Shown one piece after another: positions 47,345-56,576 of a stretch of DNA of 64,000 nt; position 1 is the first letter of the stretch, and every line of letters begins with the position of its first letter. The notes under the pieces were generated by a model that saw only the letters and a list, made by a program, of their open reading frames with translations, did no database searches and was not told the DNA's origin. The position numbers and the translations under genes were made by a program. This stretch comes from Tahibacter harae. GTDB lineage: Bacteria; Pseudomonadota; Gammaproteobacteria; Xanthomonadales; Rhodanobacteraceae. Location: positions 62,001-126,000 of the forward strand of contig NZ_JANFQO010000013.1 in NCBI RefSeq assembly GCF_024437735.1, in the 5' to 3' direction.

Positions 47345-49405
47345 TCAGTCGGTGCAGTGCGGCATGGTGTCCGGCAGGCTGAGGCGCTCCAGGTTCAACG
47401 CCACCGGCGCGCTGCCGGGCCTGGTCAGCTGGGCCGTGCCGCGGGTGCAGCCCAGGCGGATCCTGAGCGCCAGCGCATCCCGCGTGATGACCACCGCGGC
47501 CGGATCGTAGTTGTCGCCGAACACCGGGCCGCGCACCGTGACCATGAAGATGTCGCGTTCCGTGGCGAGGTTGCCGTCGACCACCGCGCTGGCCCAGCCG
47601 ACGAAGTCGCTGCTGCCCGGCGCGCCGTAGTACATGATCAGGCTGCGATTGTCGCCCAGTTCCTCGACGTGGAAGCCCGAGCCCGCATGGGCCGGGTCGA
47701 ACCAGGAGCCGCTGGCCTGTACCGGCGCCGGGCCGCTGTCGCCGCAGCCCAGGCCCTTGAGCGCGGTGATGCGGCTGAGCTTGACCGTCTTGCGGCCCCA
47801 GCCGTCCGGGCCTTCCCAGCGCAGTTCGCCGTTGTTGCAGTCGCTGAAGCCGATCCAGAAGCGGCCCCAGTTCGTTGCCTCAGGCGTCAGCGGGCCGCCG
47901 TCGGGGCGGCTGGGCCGGTAGGCCGCCTGCTCGAAGGCGATGCCGCCGGGCACGACACGGCCTTCGCCGAGTATCCAGGCCTGCGGCGGCGTCTGGCCCT
48001 GCGGCGGGAAAGTGAAGAAATAAACAATGGCGCGGTTGTCGGGAAGTATCTCCAGCATGATGCCTTCGCCGTTGCGCGACGGATCGAACCAGCTGCCGCT
48101 GAAGCGCGCGTCCACCAGTACGGGTTCGCTGCGCGGCGGCACCTTGGCGTCGAAGGAGGTCGGCTCGAAGTCCGGGTCGAAGCGGCACTCGCCATCGCCG
48201 CTGACACTCAGGCAGCCCTGCTGCAGCAGGGCCACGGTCGGCTTGGCGCCGCCGTCCTTCCAGCGCCGCAGCGCCTCCCAGGCGACCAGGCCCTCGCGTT
48301 CGGAGAAGCCGCAGTGGCTGGGCTCGGCCTCGCGCACCACGCTGCTGACCAGCTGCGCCGGCGGCGTGAGCTGGCGCAGCACGTACTGGTGCTGCGGCAC
48401 GACCAGCTCGTCGCCGCTGGTATGCACCGAAAGGATCTTGGCCGAGCCCACGTCGCCGCGGTAATTGGAATGCCAGTTGAACTCGACCTGCGCCGCCGGC
48501 TGCGGCGTCACGCGGCGTATGCGCGCGTCGAGATCGGCGTCGGCGTAGGCCGCGCCGATGTTGCCGAAGGGATTGCGCCCGCCCATCTTGTCCGCCGCGC
48601 GCAGCACGTCGCTCATGACAAAGGTGGAATAGGCGATGTTGGTGAGCAGGAATTTCTCGTCGCGGATGCCGGTGATCGCCTGCAGCCGCGCCAGGCGCGA
48701 GCGCATGCCGTTGGTGCGTATGCTCTGCGGCAGGGTGATGCCGGTGCAGACGGTCACGTTGAGCAGGGCGCTGCGCACGTCCGGATCGAATTCCAGGTTG
48801 TCCAGGTCGTCCGGGATGTCGTCCATGTTGTAGGCCCAGGGATAGGGCTCCGCGCCGGTCTTGAGCTGGCCGTGGTCGATGTCGGCGCAGACCACGTCAT
48901 AGGCCAGGCGCACATCCAGGCCGCTGTCCCAGGCGCGCGAGGCGGCCACTGGTGGGCACAGCGCCAGGGCGCCCTTGATCAGGGGGTTGAGATCGCGGTC
49001 CTCGGTGAGCTTGAGCGCGATCAGCCCGCCCATGGAGCCGCCGAAGGGCACCAGCTCGCCCGGTGCGCCGACGCGGGCGCGGAAGATCTGCAGCAGCTCC
49101 TTGTTCTCGTCCACCGCGCGCAGCAGCGACCAGCCGCGCGAACTGAAGCCCGACGCCGCAATGGCATAGCCCTGCTGCAGCGCGATGTCGCGCAGCGGGC
49201 CCAGGCCGGGATCGGTGTCGGGCGAAAAATTGAGACCGTGCTGATACAGCACCAGCGCACCGCCCGGCTGCCAGCCGTCGGGCACGGCGATCTTGTAATA
49301 GGCGCCGGAGGCGGCCTGGCCCTCGATCTCCTGCACCGCCGCCGCGGCCTGGACCAGACCGCAGGCCAGCAGGCCGCCGAGCAGGACGCGCATTCCCATG
49401 TTCAT
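47345..49405 (-). CDS. Secreted alpha/beta hydrolase with two C-terminal GSWFDP modules
   Basis: 686 residues with a signal peptide (MRVLLGGLLACGLVQAAAA). The first about 430 residues are an alpha/beta hydrolase: ALVLYQHGLNF near the oxyanion strand, nucleophile elbow GGSMGG, acid/His candidates in HTSGDELVVPQHQYVLR and EPSHCGF. Two related modules follow, starting SGSWFDPSRNGEGIMLEILPDN and SGSWFDPAHAGSGFHVEELGDN, separated by a Cys-rich connector. The module (G-x-W-x-x-P-x3-G-x-G) recurs in secreted Lysobacterales proteins to my knowledge but has no known function. Start 49405 has GGGAGA upstream. Substrate unknown. Confidence 0.75.
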   Translation of the reverse strand: MNMGMRVLLGGLLACGLVQAAAAVQEIEGQAASGAYYKIAVPDGWQPGGALVLYQHGLNFSPDTDPGLGPLRDIALQQGYAIAASGFSSRGWSLLRAVDENKELLQIFRARVGAPGELVPFGGSMGGLIALKLTEDRDLNPLIKGALALCPPVAASRAWDSGLDVRLAYDVVCADIDHGQLKTGAEPYPWAYNMDDIPDDLDNLEFDPDVRSALLNVTVCTGITLPQSIRTNGMRSRLARLQAITGIRDEKFLLTNIAYSTFVMSDVLRAADKMGGRNPFGNIGAAYADADLDARIRRVTPQPAAQVEFNWHSNYRGDVGSAKILSVHTSGDELVVPQHQYVLRQLTPPAQLVSSVVREAEPSHCGFSEREGLVAWEALRRWKDGGAKPTVALLQQGCLSVSGDGECRFDPDFEPTSFDAKVPPRSEPVLVDARFSGSWFDPSRNGEGIMLEILPDNRAIVYFFTFPPQGQTPPQAWILGEGRVVPGGIAFEQAAYRPSRPDGGPLTPEATNWGRFWIGFSDCNNGELRWEGPDGWGRKTVKLSRITALKGLGCGDSGPAPVQASGSWFDPAHAGSGFHVEELGDNRSLIMYYGAPGSSDFVGWASAVVDGNLATERDIFMVTVRGPVFGDNYDPAAVVITRDALALRIRLGCTRGTAQLTRPGSAPVALNLERLSLPDTMPHCTD

Positions 49406-49742
49406 AGGCTTTCTCCCTAGAGCTGCAACGGACGCCGAACTTATCCGGCCCAGTCTGAACCCGGCGTTGAGCCGGCTTCGCTGCCGGTCCACGCAGGCGG
49501 CGTGCCAGCCTGCATACTCGCAGGTTCGCGCGGGCCTGGCTCCAAGCCCTTGTTGTAAAAACGTTTTGTTAACGAGAAATTGATCCGGACGAGAGCCGCA
49601 CCGGGCAGTCCGCACTGCACGGCGGCCGCCGCGGCGTGCAGAGTGCAGGGCCGCCCGGCCTGTTTCCTGGCCGTCACATCGGTTGCGGGCCAGGGACTTA
49701 GCCTATAGCCTTCGCGGTCACCCCATTGCGGCACCTCACCAA
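49406..49742. other. Divergent intergenic region hydrolase / oleA
   Basis: About 337 bases without a gene. An AT-rich island around 49551-49580 (containing AAAAACGTTTT and GTTAAC) is the likeliest place for promoters; no hexamer pair is convincing enough to assign. Confidence 0.45.
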
Positions 49743-50759
49743 ATGCTCTTCAAGCACGTCGCCATCGCCAGCGTTGCTCATATCGACGCGCCGGTCCGCC
49801 TGACCTCGGCCGAACTCAACGAGCGGCTGAAACCGACGATCGAGCGGCTGGGCATCCGCGACAACGTGCTGGAAGACATCGCCGGCATCCGCGCCCGGCG
49901 CATCTGGGCCAAGGACACCATGCCGTCGGAAGCCGCCACCGCCGCGGCGCAGAAGGCGCTGGCCGAGTCGGGCGTGCCGCACGAGAAGATCGGCATTCTG
50001 ATCAACACCTCGGTCTGCCGGGATTACCTGGAACCGTCCACCGCCAGCATCATCCACGGCAACCTGGGCCTGGCCGACACCTGCCAGAATTTCGATGTCG
50101 GCAATGCCTGTCTGGCCTTCCTCAACGGCATGGACATCGCCGCGCGCATGATCGAGCGCGGCGACATCGAATACGCCCTGATCGTCGACGGCGAAACCTC
50201 GAACCTGATCACCGAGAAGACCATCGAGCGCATGCTCTCGCCGGATATCGAGGAAAAGGAGTTCCGCAGCGAATTCGCCTCGCTGACCCTGGGCTCGGGC
50301 GCCGCCGCCATGGTCATGGGCCGTGCCGAGCTGCTGCCGGAAGGCCACCAGTTCCTGGGTTCGGTCACGCGCGCGGCGACGGAATTCTCGCACCTGTGCC
50401 GCGGCAACCTGGACCGCATGATCACCGACACGCGCAGCCTGCTGGTCGAAGGCCTCAAGCTCGCCGGCAAGACTTTCCAGGCCGCCCGTGCCGCGCTGGG
50501 CTGGGCCATCGATGAACTCGACGAATTCGTGATCCACCAGATCAGCCGCGTCCACACCGAGGAATTCTGCCGCCTGCTCGGCATCGATCCGAAGAAGGTC
50601 CACGCCATCTTCCCCGAGCACGGCAACATCGGTCCGGCCTCGGTGCCCATCGTGCTGTCCAAGCTGCGCGAGATGGGCCGGCTGCAGAAGGGCAAGCGTG
50701 TCGCCCTGCTCGGCATAGGCTCGGGCCTGAACTGCTCGATGGCCGAAGTCGTCTGGTAA
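49743..50759 (+). CDS. oleA: OleA, 2-alkyl-3-ketoacid-forming thiolase-fold synthase
   Basis: 338 residues, the same length as Xanthomonas OleA, with very similar sequence as I recall it: start MLFKHVAIASVAHIDAP, LINTSVCRDYLEPSTASIIHGNLGL with the base Glu97, nucleophile Cys123 in GNACLAFLNGMDIAARM, His in EFVIHQISRVHT, Asn in EHGNIGPASVPIVLSKL, and end IGSGLNCSMAEVVW. OleA condenses two acyl-CoAs head to head without decarboxylation, giving a 2-alkyl-3-ketoacid, the first step to long-chain olefins. oleB follows 109 bases downstream and oleC two genes later. Confidence 0.95.
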   Translation: MLFKHVAIASVAHIDAPVRLTSAELNERLKPTIERLGIRDNVLEDIAGIRARRIWAKDTMPSEAATAAAQKALAESGVPHEKIGILINTSVCRDYLEPSTASIIHGNLGLADTCQNFDVGNACLAFLNGMDIAARMIERGDIEYALIVDGETSNLITEKTIERMLSPDIEEKEFRSEFASLTLGSGAAAMVMGRAELLPEGHQFLGSVTRAATEFSHLCRGNLDRMITDTRSLLVEGLKLAGKTFQAARAALGWAIDELDEFVIHQISRVHTEEFCRLLGIDPKKVHAIFPEHGNIGPASVPIVLSKLREMGRLQKGKRVALLGIGSGLNCSMAEVVW

Positions 50760-50868
50760 GTTCCTGACCGCCGCCGGGCCGGCCCTGCGCCGGCCTCGGC
50801 CGCGCCCGCGGGTCGGCTATCATGCGCCCGCCGCGGCAGCTGCCGCCTGACGAGTGACTACGCCGCGC

Positions 50869-51768
50869 ATGCGCGTACTACCCGACTACCCGTTCCGCGG
50901 GCTGCGCTTCACCCACGCCAACGGCCTGAGCCAGCACTACCTCGACGAAGGCGCGCCCGACGCGCCGCCGGTGCTGATGCTGCACGGCAATCCGTCCTGG
51001 TCGTACTACTGGCGCCGCCTGGTGCTGGGCCTGCGCGACAGCTACCGCTGCATCGTGCCCGACCACATCGGCATGGGCCTGTCGGACAAGCCCGACGACA
51101 GCCGCTACGCCTATACCTTGCAGTCGCGCGTGGACGACCTGGATGCGCTGGTCGACAACCTGATCCGCGCCGGCGCGCCCGAACGCGGCTGGACCCTGGC
51201 CGTACACGACTGGGGCGGCATGATCGGCATGGCCTGGGCCTGCCGCCGGCCCGAGCGCATCGCGCGCCTGATCGTCACCAACACGGCCGGGTTTCCCAAT
51301 CCCAAGGGCCGGCGCCTGCCGCCCAGCCTGCGCCTGGGGCGCGATTCAAAACTGGGCGAATGGCTGATCCGCGAACACAACGCCTTTGCCCGCGGCGCTG
51401 CGCGCTGGGGCGTGACGCGGCCGCTGCAGCCGGAGGTGCGCGAAGCACTGCTGGCGCCCTACGACTCGCCGGCCAACCGCATCGCCACCGCGCGCTTCGT
51501 GCAGGATATTCCGCTGGGACCGGGCGACCGCGCCTGGCCGCTGGTGGAGGCCACCGGCCGCGAGCTGGCCCAGTTCGGCGACCGTCCCATGTTCATCGGC
51601 TGGGGCCTGCGCGATTTCGTGTTCGACCGCGCCTTCCTGGCCGAATGGCGCCGCCGCTTCCCCGGCGCGGAGGCGCACGAATACGCCGACGCCGGCCACT
51701 ACGTGCTGGAAGATGCGCACGAACGGCTGCTGCCGGCGGTGCGCGCCTTCCTGCAGCGCACCGGCTGA
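50869..51768 (+). CDS. oleB: OleB, beta-lactone decarboxylase (haloalkane-dehalogenase fold)
   Basis: 299 residues. It begins MRVLPDYPFRGLRF, matching OleB N termini, so ATG 50869 is preferred over an in-frame GTG at 50854. Dehalogenase-fold motifs: HGNPSWSYYW for the oxyanion/Trp, nucleophile Asp114 in VHDWGG, and His in ADAGHYVLED. OleB converts the cis-beta-lactone made by OleC to a cis-olefin with loss of CO2. The position in an oleA-oleB-x-oleC run supports this over a generic dehalogenase. Confidence 0.92.
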   Translation: MRVLPDYPFRGLRFTHANGLSQHYLDEGAPDAPPVLMLHGNPSWSYYWRRLVLGLRDSYRCIVPDHIGMGLSDKPDDSRYAYTLQSRVDDLDALVDNLIRAGAPERGWTLAVHDWGGMIGMAWACRRPERIARLIVTNTAGFPNPKGRRLPPSLRLGRDSKLGEWLIREHNAFARGAARWGVTRPLQPEVREALLAPYDSPANRIATARFVQDIPLGPGDRAWPLVEATGRELAQFGDRPMFIGWGLRDFVFDRAFLAEWRRRFPGAEAHEYADAGHYVLEDAHERLLPAVRAFLQRTG

Positions 51769-51793
51769 GTCACCCGCAGCAAAGGAGACGGCG

Positions 51794-52513
51794 ATGAGTG
51801 GTTTCTCCGACGGTTGGCGCTGGACCGAGCTGGCCGGACTGGCCGGGCTCACCCTGATCCTGCTGGTGCTGGCGCAAGTCCCGGGCGTGGGCCTGCTGGT
51901 CTATCCCTTCCGCCTGTTCGGCACCTTCGTGCACGAAATCAGCCACGGCCTGGCCGCGCTGGCCACCGGCGGCGATTTCCACCGCTTCACGGTGAGTCCG
52001 GATCTCTCCGGCCTGGCCTGGTCCGCCGGTGGCTGGCGCTGGGTCATTTCCAGCGCGGGCTATGTCGGCAGTGCGGTGTTCGGCGGCGTGCTGATCCTCG
52101 CTGCCGCGCGCGGCATCGCCGCACGCCATCTGCTGCTGGCCCTGGGCATAGGCCTGGCCGTGCTCTGCCTGCTGTTCGTGCGCAACCTGTTCGGCATCGT
52201 CACCGGGCTGGGCCTGGCGGCGCTGCTGTTCCTGGCCGGCAGCCGGCTGCGCCCGCCCTGGAGCGACCTGACCCTGCTCGTGCTGGCCCTGCAGCTGGTG
52301 CTGGACGGCTTCAACAGCTTGTTCATCCTGCTGCGCCTGTCCGCGGCGAGCAACGTGCAGACCGACGCCATGAGCATGGCCCAGGCCACCGGCATACCGG
52401 CGGTGATCTGGACCGTGATCTGGGCCGCGGTGTCGCTGGCCATGCTGGCCTGGACCCTGCGCGCGGCCTACCGCAAGCGCGCCGCGCCGGCCGTCGCCGC
52501 GCCGGTGCGCTGA
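51794..52513 (+). CDS. M50-like membrane metalloprotease embedded in the ole cluster
   Basis: 239 residues and five or six hydrophobic helices. The second helix ends in FVHEISHGLAALATGG, an HExxH zinc motif as in M50/FtsH-like site-2 proteases of the M50B type. A further possible ligand Asp is in LVLDGFNSLF. AAAGGAG lies 8 bases before the ATG, so it is well expressed. It sits 25 bases after oleB and 4 bases before oleC, hence in the same transcript. It is not one of the four classical Ole enzymes; whether it processes a protein of the pathway is unknown. Confidence 0.78.
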   Translation: MSGFSDGWRWTELAGLAGLTLILLVLAQVPGVGLLVYPFRLFGTFVHEISHGLAALATGGDFHRFTVSPDLSGLAWSAGGWRWVISSAGYVGSAVFGGVLILAAARGIAARHLLLALGIGLAVLCLLFVRNLFGIVTGLGLAALLFLAGSRLRPPWSDLTLLVLALQLVLDGFNSLFILLRLSAASNVQTDAMSMAQATGIPAVIWTVIWAAVSLAMLAWTLRAAYRKRAAPAVAAPVR

Positions 52514-52517
52514 GCGC

Positions 52518-54176
52518 ATGGGCGGCCCGGTCAACATCGCCCACGCGCTGAGCGAGATGGCGCGGCTGCGCCCGCAAGCCATCGCCCTGCGCGTGCCGCA
52601 GCGGGCCTCGCGCGGCGCGGAACTGCCGCCGTACCTGGACATCAGCTACGCCGACCTCGACGCCGGCAGCGACCACTGCGCCGCGGCGCTGGCCCATGCC
52701 GGCATCCGCCGCGGCATGAAGACCGCGCTGATGGTGCGGCCCGGGCGCGCCCTGTTCGAGCTGATGTTCGCCCTGTTCAAGCTGGGCGCGGTGCCGGTGC
52801 TGATCGACCCCGGCATAGACCGCCGCGCCCTGCGCCAATGCCTGGCCGAGGCTGCGCCGGAAGCCTTCGTCGGCATACCGCTGGCGCAGATTGCGCGCAT
52901 CCTGCTGGGCTGGGCGCGGCGCTCGGTGCGCATCAAGGTGACCGTGGGCGGCCGCCTGGCCTGGGGCGGCCAGCGCCTGGACGCGCTGCGCGCAGCCGTG
53001 CCGGCGCAGCGGCTGACGGCGGCGCCGACGCAGGCGGATGAACTGGCCGCCATCCTGTTCACTTCCGGCTCCACCGGCGTGCCCAAGGGCGTGGAATACC
53101 TGCACCGGCATTTCCTCGCCCAGGTCGAGCTGTTGCGCGAGGCCTTCGCGCTGGCGCCGGGCCTGGTGAACATGCCTACCTTTCCACCTTTTGCCTTGTT
53201 CGATCCGGCGCTGGGCTCGACTTCGGTCATTCCCGATATGGACCCGACCCGGCCGGCCTCGGCGGATCCGCGCAAGCTGGTCGCCGCGATCGGACGCTAC
53301 GGCGTGGACATGCTGTTCGGTTCGCCCGCGCTGCTGGATACCCTGTCGCGCCATTGCGAGCGCCACGGCGTGCGCCTGTCCGGCCTGCGCCGGGTGATTT
53401 CGGCCGGCGCGCCGGTGGCGCCGGCGATACTGGCGCGGCTGCGCCCGCTGCTGGACGAGGATGCCGGCATCTACACACCCTACGGCGCCACCGAATGCCT
53501 GCCGCTGGCGGTGATCGAAAGCCGCGAACTGCTGCGGGAGCGCGCCCGCACCGAAGCCGGCGCCGGCACCTGCGTGGGCCGGCCGCTGGCGGCCAACACG
53601 GTGCGCATCATCGCTGTCAGCGATGCGCCCATCGCCGACTGGAGCGCGGTGGTGGAACTGCCGCCCGGCGCGGTCGGCGAGATCACCGTCGCCGGCCCGA
53701 CCACGACCGAGCGCTACCACGCCCGGCCCGAGGCGACCGCCCTGGCCAAGATCCGCGACGGCGCGCGCTGCGTGCACCGCATGGGCGACCTGGGCTATTT
53801 CGACGCCGACGGCCGGCTCTGGTTCTGCGGACGCAAGTCGCAGCGCGTGCGTGCGGCGGCCGGCGACATCTATACCGAACAGGTGGAACCGATCTTCAAC
53901 GCCATCGCCGGCGTGCGCCGCAGCGCCCTGGTCGGCATCGGCCCCGCCGGCGCCCAGCGCGCGGTGCTGTGCCTGGAGCTGGAGCGCGGCGCCGCCGATG
54001 CGGCCGAGCGCATCGAGGCCGAGGCGCGCAATCGCGCGCGCCAGTACGCCCATACCCGCGACCTGGCGCATTTCCTGTTCCACCCGGCCTTTCCGGTGGA
54101 TATCCGCCACAACGCCAAGATCGGCCGCGAGAAGCTCGCCGTCTGGGCGGCGCAGCGGCTGGGCGCCGGACGCTGA
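52518..54176 (+). CDS. oleC: OleC, beta-lactone synthetase (acyl-AMP ligase family)
   Basis: 552 residues of the ANL superfamily. Phosphate loop ILFTSGSTGVPKGVEYLHRHF, aromatic motif YTPYGATECLPLAV, and MGDLGYFDADGRLWFCGRKSQRV with the hinge/Asp, and a late Lys in HNAKIGREKLAVWA. OleC activates a 2-alkyl-3-hydroxyacid with ATP and closes it to a beta-lactone, which OleB then decarboxylates. The GVEYLHRHF segment and the YTPYGATECLP motif fit OleC better than generic acyl-CoA ligases. It starts 4 bases after the M50 gene. Confidence 0.92.
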   Translation: MGGPVNIAHALSEMARLRPQAIALRVPQRASRGAELPPYLDISYADLDAGSDHCAAALAHAGIRRGMKTALMVRPGRALFELMFALFKLGAVPVLIDPGIDRRALRQCLAEAAPEAFVGIPLAQIARILLGWARRSVRIKVTVGGRLAWGGQRLDALRAAVPAQRLTAAPTQADELAAILFTSGSTGVPKGVEYLHRHFLAQVELLREAFALAPGLVNMPTFPPFALFDPALGSTSVIPDMDPTRPASADPRKLVAAIGRYGVDMLFGSPALLDTLSRHCERHGVRLSGLRRVISAGAPVAPAILARLRPLLDEDAGIYTPYGATECLPLAVIESRELLRERARTEAGAGTCVGRPLAANTVRIIAVSDAPIADWSAVVELPPGAVGEITVAGPTTTERYHARPEATALAKIRDGARCVHRMGDLGYFDADGRLWFCGRKSQRVRAAAGDIYTEQVEPIFNAIAGVRRSALVGIGPAGAQRAVLCLELERGAADAAERIEAEARNRARQYAHTRDLAHFLFHPAFPVDIRHNAKIGREKLAVWAAQRLGAGR

Positions 54177-54256
54177 AATTCGGCCCGGGCCGCGGCGCGC
54201 GGCGGCGGCTAAACTAGGCGGTCCCGGGCCAGTCCCGCCTGATTACGGAATCCGCT

Positions 54257-55126
54257 ATGCAAGCTATCCGCGCCGGCTTCGTCGGCCTGGGCGCCATGGG
54301 CTGGTCCATGGCCGCGCACCTGCACCGTCTCGGCCTGCTGGCCGCGGTCGCCAACCGCAGCGCGGAGAAGGCGCAGCGCTTCGCCGCCGAACACGCCGGC
54401 GTCGGCGCCGCCACGGCGCAGACAATTGCACAAGGCTGCAATGTGATCGTGCTTTGTGTGAGCGCCGATGCCGATGTGCTCGACGTCTGCCGCGCGGTCG
54501 CCGCGAACGCCGCCCCCGGCAGCGTGGTGATCGACCACTCCACCGTGTCCTCGGCCACGGCGATGCAAGCCGCGGAGCTGCTGCGCGCCGCCGGCGCGGA
54601 CTTCGTCGATGCGCCGGTCTCCGGCGGCGTGGAAGGCGCGCGCAACGGCAAGCTGTCGATCATGGCCGGTGCGCGCGACGGCGTGCTCGAGCGGGTGCAG
54701 CCGGTGTTGCAGGCCTACGGCGCGCGCATCAGCCACATGGGCGGCATCGGCGCCGGGCAGAACACCAAGGCGGTCAACCAGGTGCTGATCGCCGGCATCG
54801 CCCAGGCCGTCACCGAAGGCCTGGCCCTGGGCGAGGCGCTGGGCCTGGATCCGGCCGTGCTGCTGCCGACGCTGGGCGCCGGCGCCGCCGGCAACTGGTT
54901 CCTGGAAAAGCGCGGCGCGACCATGCTGCGCAACGAGTTCAGCGTGGGCTTCAAGCTGAGCCTGCTGTACAAAGACCTGGGTATCGTACAGTCGCTCGCC
55001 GCCGCGGCCGGCACCGACCGCAGCATCATCGAGAAGTCGCTGCACGACTATGCGGAGCTGCTGGCGCGCGGCCATGGCGACGAGGACATCTCCGCGCTGA
55101 TCCGGCTGAAACGGCCGCAGGTCTGA
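54257..55126 (+). CDS. 3-hydroxyisobutyrate-dehydrogenase-family oxidoreductase
   Basis: 289 residues of the beta-hydroxyacid dehydrogenase family. Cofactor loop GFVGLGAMGWSMAAHL (the NRS at 33-35 suggests NADP(H)), substrate motif DFVDAPVSGGVEGARNGKL, catalytic Lys171 in NTKAVNQVL, and KDLGIVQSLA in the C-terminal helix. Members reduce or oxidise 2-substituted 3-hydroxy/3-oxo acids or aldehydes. It starts 80 bases after oleC, where oleD (a 2-alkyl-3-ketoacid reductase of the SDR fold) is usual, and could by inference supply that step. Other family roles (tartronate semialdehyde or gamma-hydroxybutyrate) remain possible. Confidence 0.83.
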   Translation: MQAIRAGFVGLGAMGWSMAAHLHRLGLLAAVANRSAEKAQRFAAEHAGVGAATAQTIAQGCNVIVLCVSADADVLDVCRAVAANAAPGSVVIDHSTVSSATAMQAAELLRAAGADFVDAPVSGGVEGARNGKLSIMAGARDGVLERVQPVLQAYGARISHMGGIGAGQNTKAVNQVLIAGIAQAVTEGLALGEALGLDPAVLLPTLGAGAAGNWFLEKRGATMLRNEFSVGFKLSLLYKDLGIVQSLAAAAGTDRSIIEKSLHDYAELLARGHGDEDISALIRLKRPQV

Positions 55127-55224
55127 ACTCCTGTGCACGGCGTCACGCCAGTGCGCTGCCGTGCTGGTTTCCGCTGCGGCGCTGGCGTACAACGGGGAGT
55201 CTTTTCCGCACCGGGAGATTCCCC

Positions 55225-56547
55225 ATGTCTCGCTTCCATGGCTTGTTCGCGGCCGCGCTGTTCGCCGCCGCCGCTGTGCCTTCGTTCGCCGCTCCGCCGC
55301 CGGATCTCGCCGCGGTGCGTGTGCCTAACAGCTCGACCACGTTCTCCAGCGCCGTCGCCATACGCGCCCCGCACGACGGCAGCGGCCGTCTGTTCGTGGT
55401 CCAGCGCAACGGCACCATCCGCGTCATCAAGAACGGCGCGCTGCTGACCGCGCCCTTCATCACCGTCCCCACCAGCATGGGCAGCGAAAGCGGCCTGCTC
55501 GGCATGGCCTTCCATCCGAACTTCGGCAAGCCCAGCCTGCCGCATAACACCGAGTTCTACCTTTTTTACACGCGGCCTTCGTCCGATCCGCAGCTGGGCC
55601 AGTACGAAGACGAAGTCGTCGCACGCTTCACCGTGCCCACGCCCGACGCCGACGTGGCCAATTCCGCCGGCACCCTGGTGCTGCGCCTGCCCGACCTGCA
55701 GGACAACCACAACGGCGGCGACATCCATTTCGGCGCCGACGGCTATCTGTACGTTTCCTCCGGCGATAGCGGCGCCCAGGGCAATCCGCACGGCTTCGCC
55801 GAATGCCTGTGGAAGAAGCCGGCCGACAACAACAAGAACAGCTGCGGCACCAATCCCAGCGGCACGCAGTATTTCCTGCTCGGCAAGATGCTGCGCATCG
55901 ACGTGGACAACCGCGGCGGCACGGTCAGCGCCGACATGTGCGGTTCCAGCGGGATCAGCCCGGCGGAATATTCGATCCCGGCCAGCAATCCGCATGTCGG
56001 CACCAGCCAGACCTGCGACGAGATCTGGTCCGCCGGCTTCCGCAATCCCTGGCGCTTCAGCTTCGACCGCGCCGACAACCGCCTGATCATCGGCGACGTA
56101 GGCCAGGGCTCGTACGAGGAAATCACCGTCAGCGCCGCCGGCGTCGGCGGTCTCGATCATGGCTGGAGCCGCTGCGAAGGCCGCCACTACGACGACGCTT
56201 CCGGCACCGGCACCACCTGTCCGCAGACCACCAATACCGTCGCGCCGGTGATCGAATACGACCACAGCAGCCGCTGCGCGGTCAGCGGCGGCTTCGTTTT
56301 CCGCGGCCCTGTGCGCCGCATGCACGGCACCTATTTCTACGGCGATTCCTGCAACAGCCAGCTCTGGTGGAGCGAAAGCACCGGCGCAACCTGGGACAGC
56401 GGCGGCGAGCACTCGCTCACCCTCGGCAGCGGCAACATCTACGGCTTCGGCGAGGACGAGGACGGCTACGTCTACATCGTGCGTTCCAACGGCCAGATCC
56501 ACAAGCTGGTGTCGGAATTCATCTTCGACGACGATTTCCAGCAGTAA
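55225..56547 (+). CDS. Secreted PQQ-dependent sugar dehydrogenase-type beta-propeller
   Basis: 440 residues: signal peptide (MSRFHGLFAAALFAAAAVPSFA) and a soluble glucose/sorbosone dehydrogenase-type propeller. Seen: FVVQRNGTIRVIKNG, GLLGMAFHPNF, NHNGGDIHFGADGYLYVSSGD with the presumed catalytic His, SAGFRNPWRFSFD, IGDVGQGSYEEI and GGFVFRG. The family oxidises sugars in the periplasm using PQQ and calcium; several Cys pairs suggest disulphides. GGGAGA lies upstream of the ATG. The C terminus EFIFDDDFQQ resembles the FxDGF(E/D) tail of the beta-helix protein. A convergent terminator follows. Confidence 0.83.
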   Translation: MSRFHGLFAAALFAAAAVPSFAAPPPDLAAVRVPNSSTTFSSAVAIRAPHDGSGRLFVVQRNGTIRVIKNGALLTAPFITVPTSMGSESGLLGMAFHPNFGKPSLPHNTEFYLFYTRPSSDPQLGQYEDEVVARFTVPTPDADVANSAGTLVLRLPDLQDNHNGGDIHFGADGYLYVSSGDSGAQGNPHGFAECLWKKPADNNKNSCGTNPSGTQYFLLGKMLRIDVDNRGGTVSADMCGSSGISPAEYSIPASNPHVGTSQTCDEIWSAGFRNPWRFSFDRADNRLIIGDVGQGSYEEITVSAAGVGGLDHGWSRCEGRHYDDASGTGTTCPQTTNTVAPVIEYDHSSRCAVSGGFVFRGPVRRMHGTYFYGDSCNSQLWWSESTGATWDSGGEHSLTLGSGNIYGFGEDEDGYVYIVRSNGQIHKLVSEFIFDDDFQQ

Positions 56548-56576
56548 CGCGCACGGCATAGCCGTCCCGATGCGGA

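Noticed and set aside
52838-55126. SDR-type OleD hidden in another frame near oleC
   Set aside because: No GxxGxxG plus YxxxK pattern of an SDR was found in any frame between oleC and the sugar dehydrogenase.
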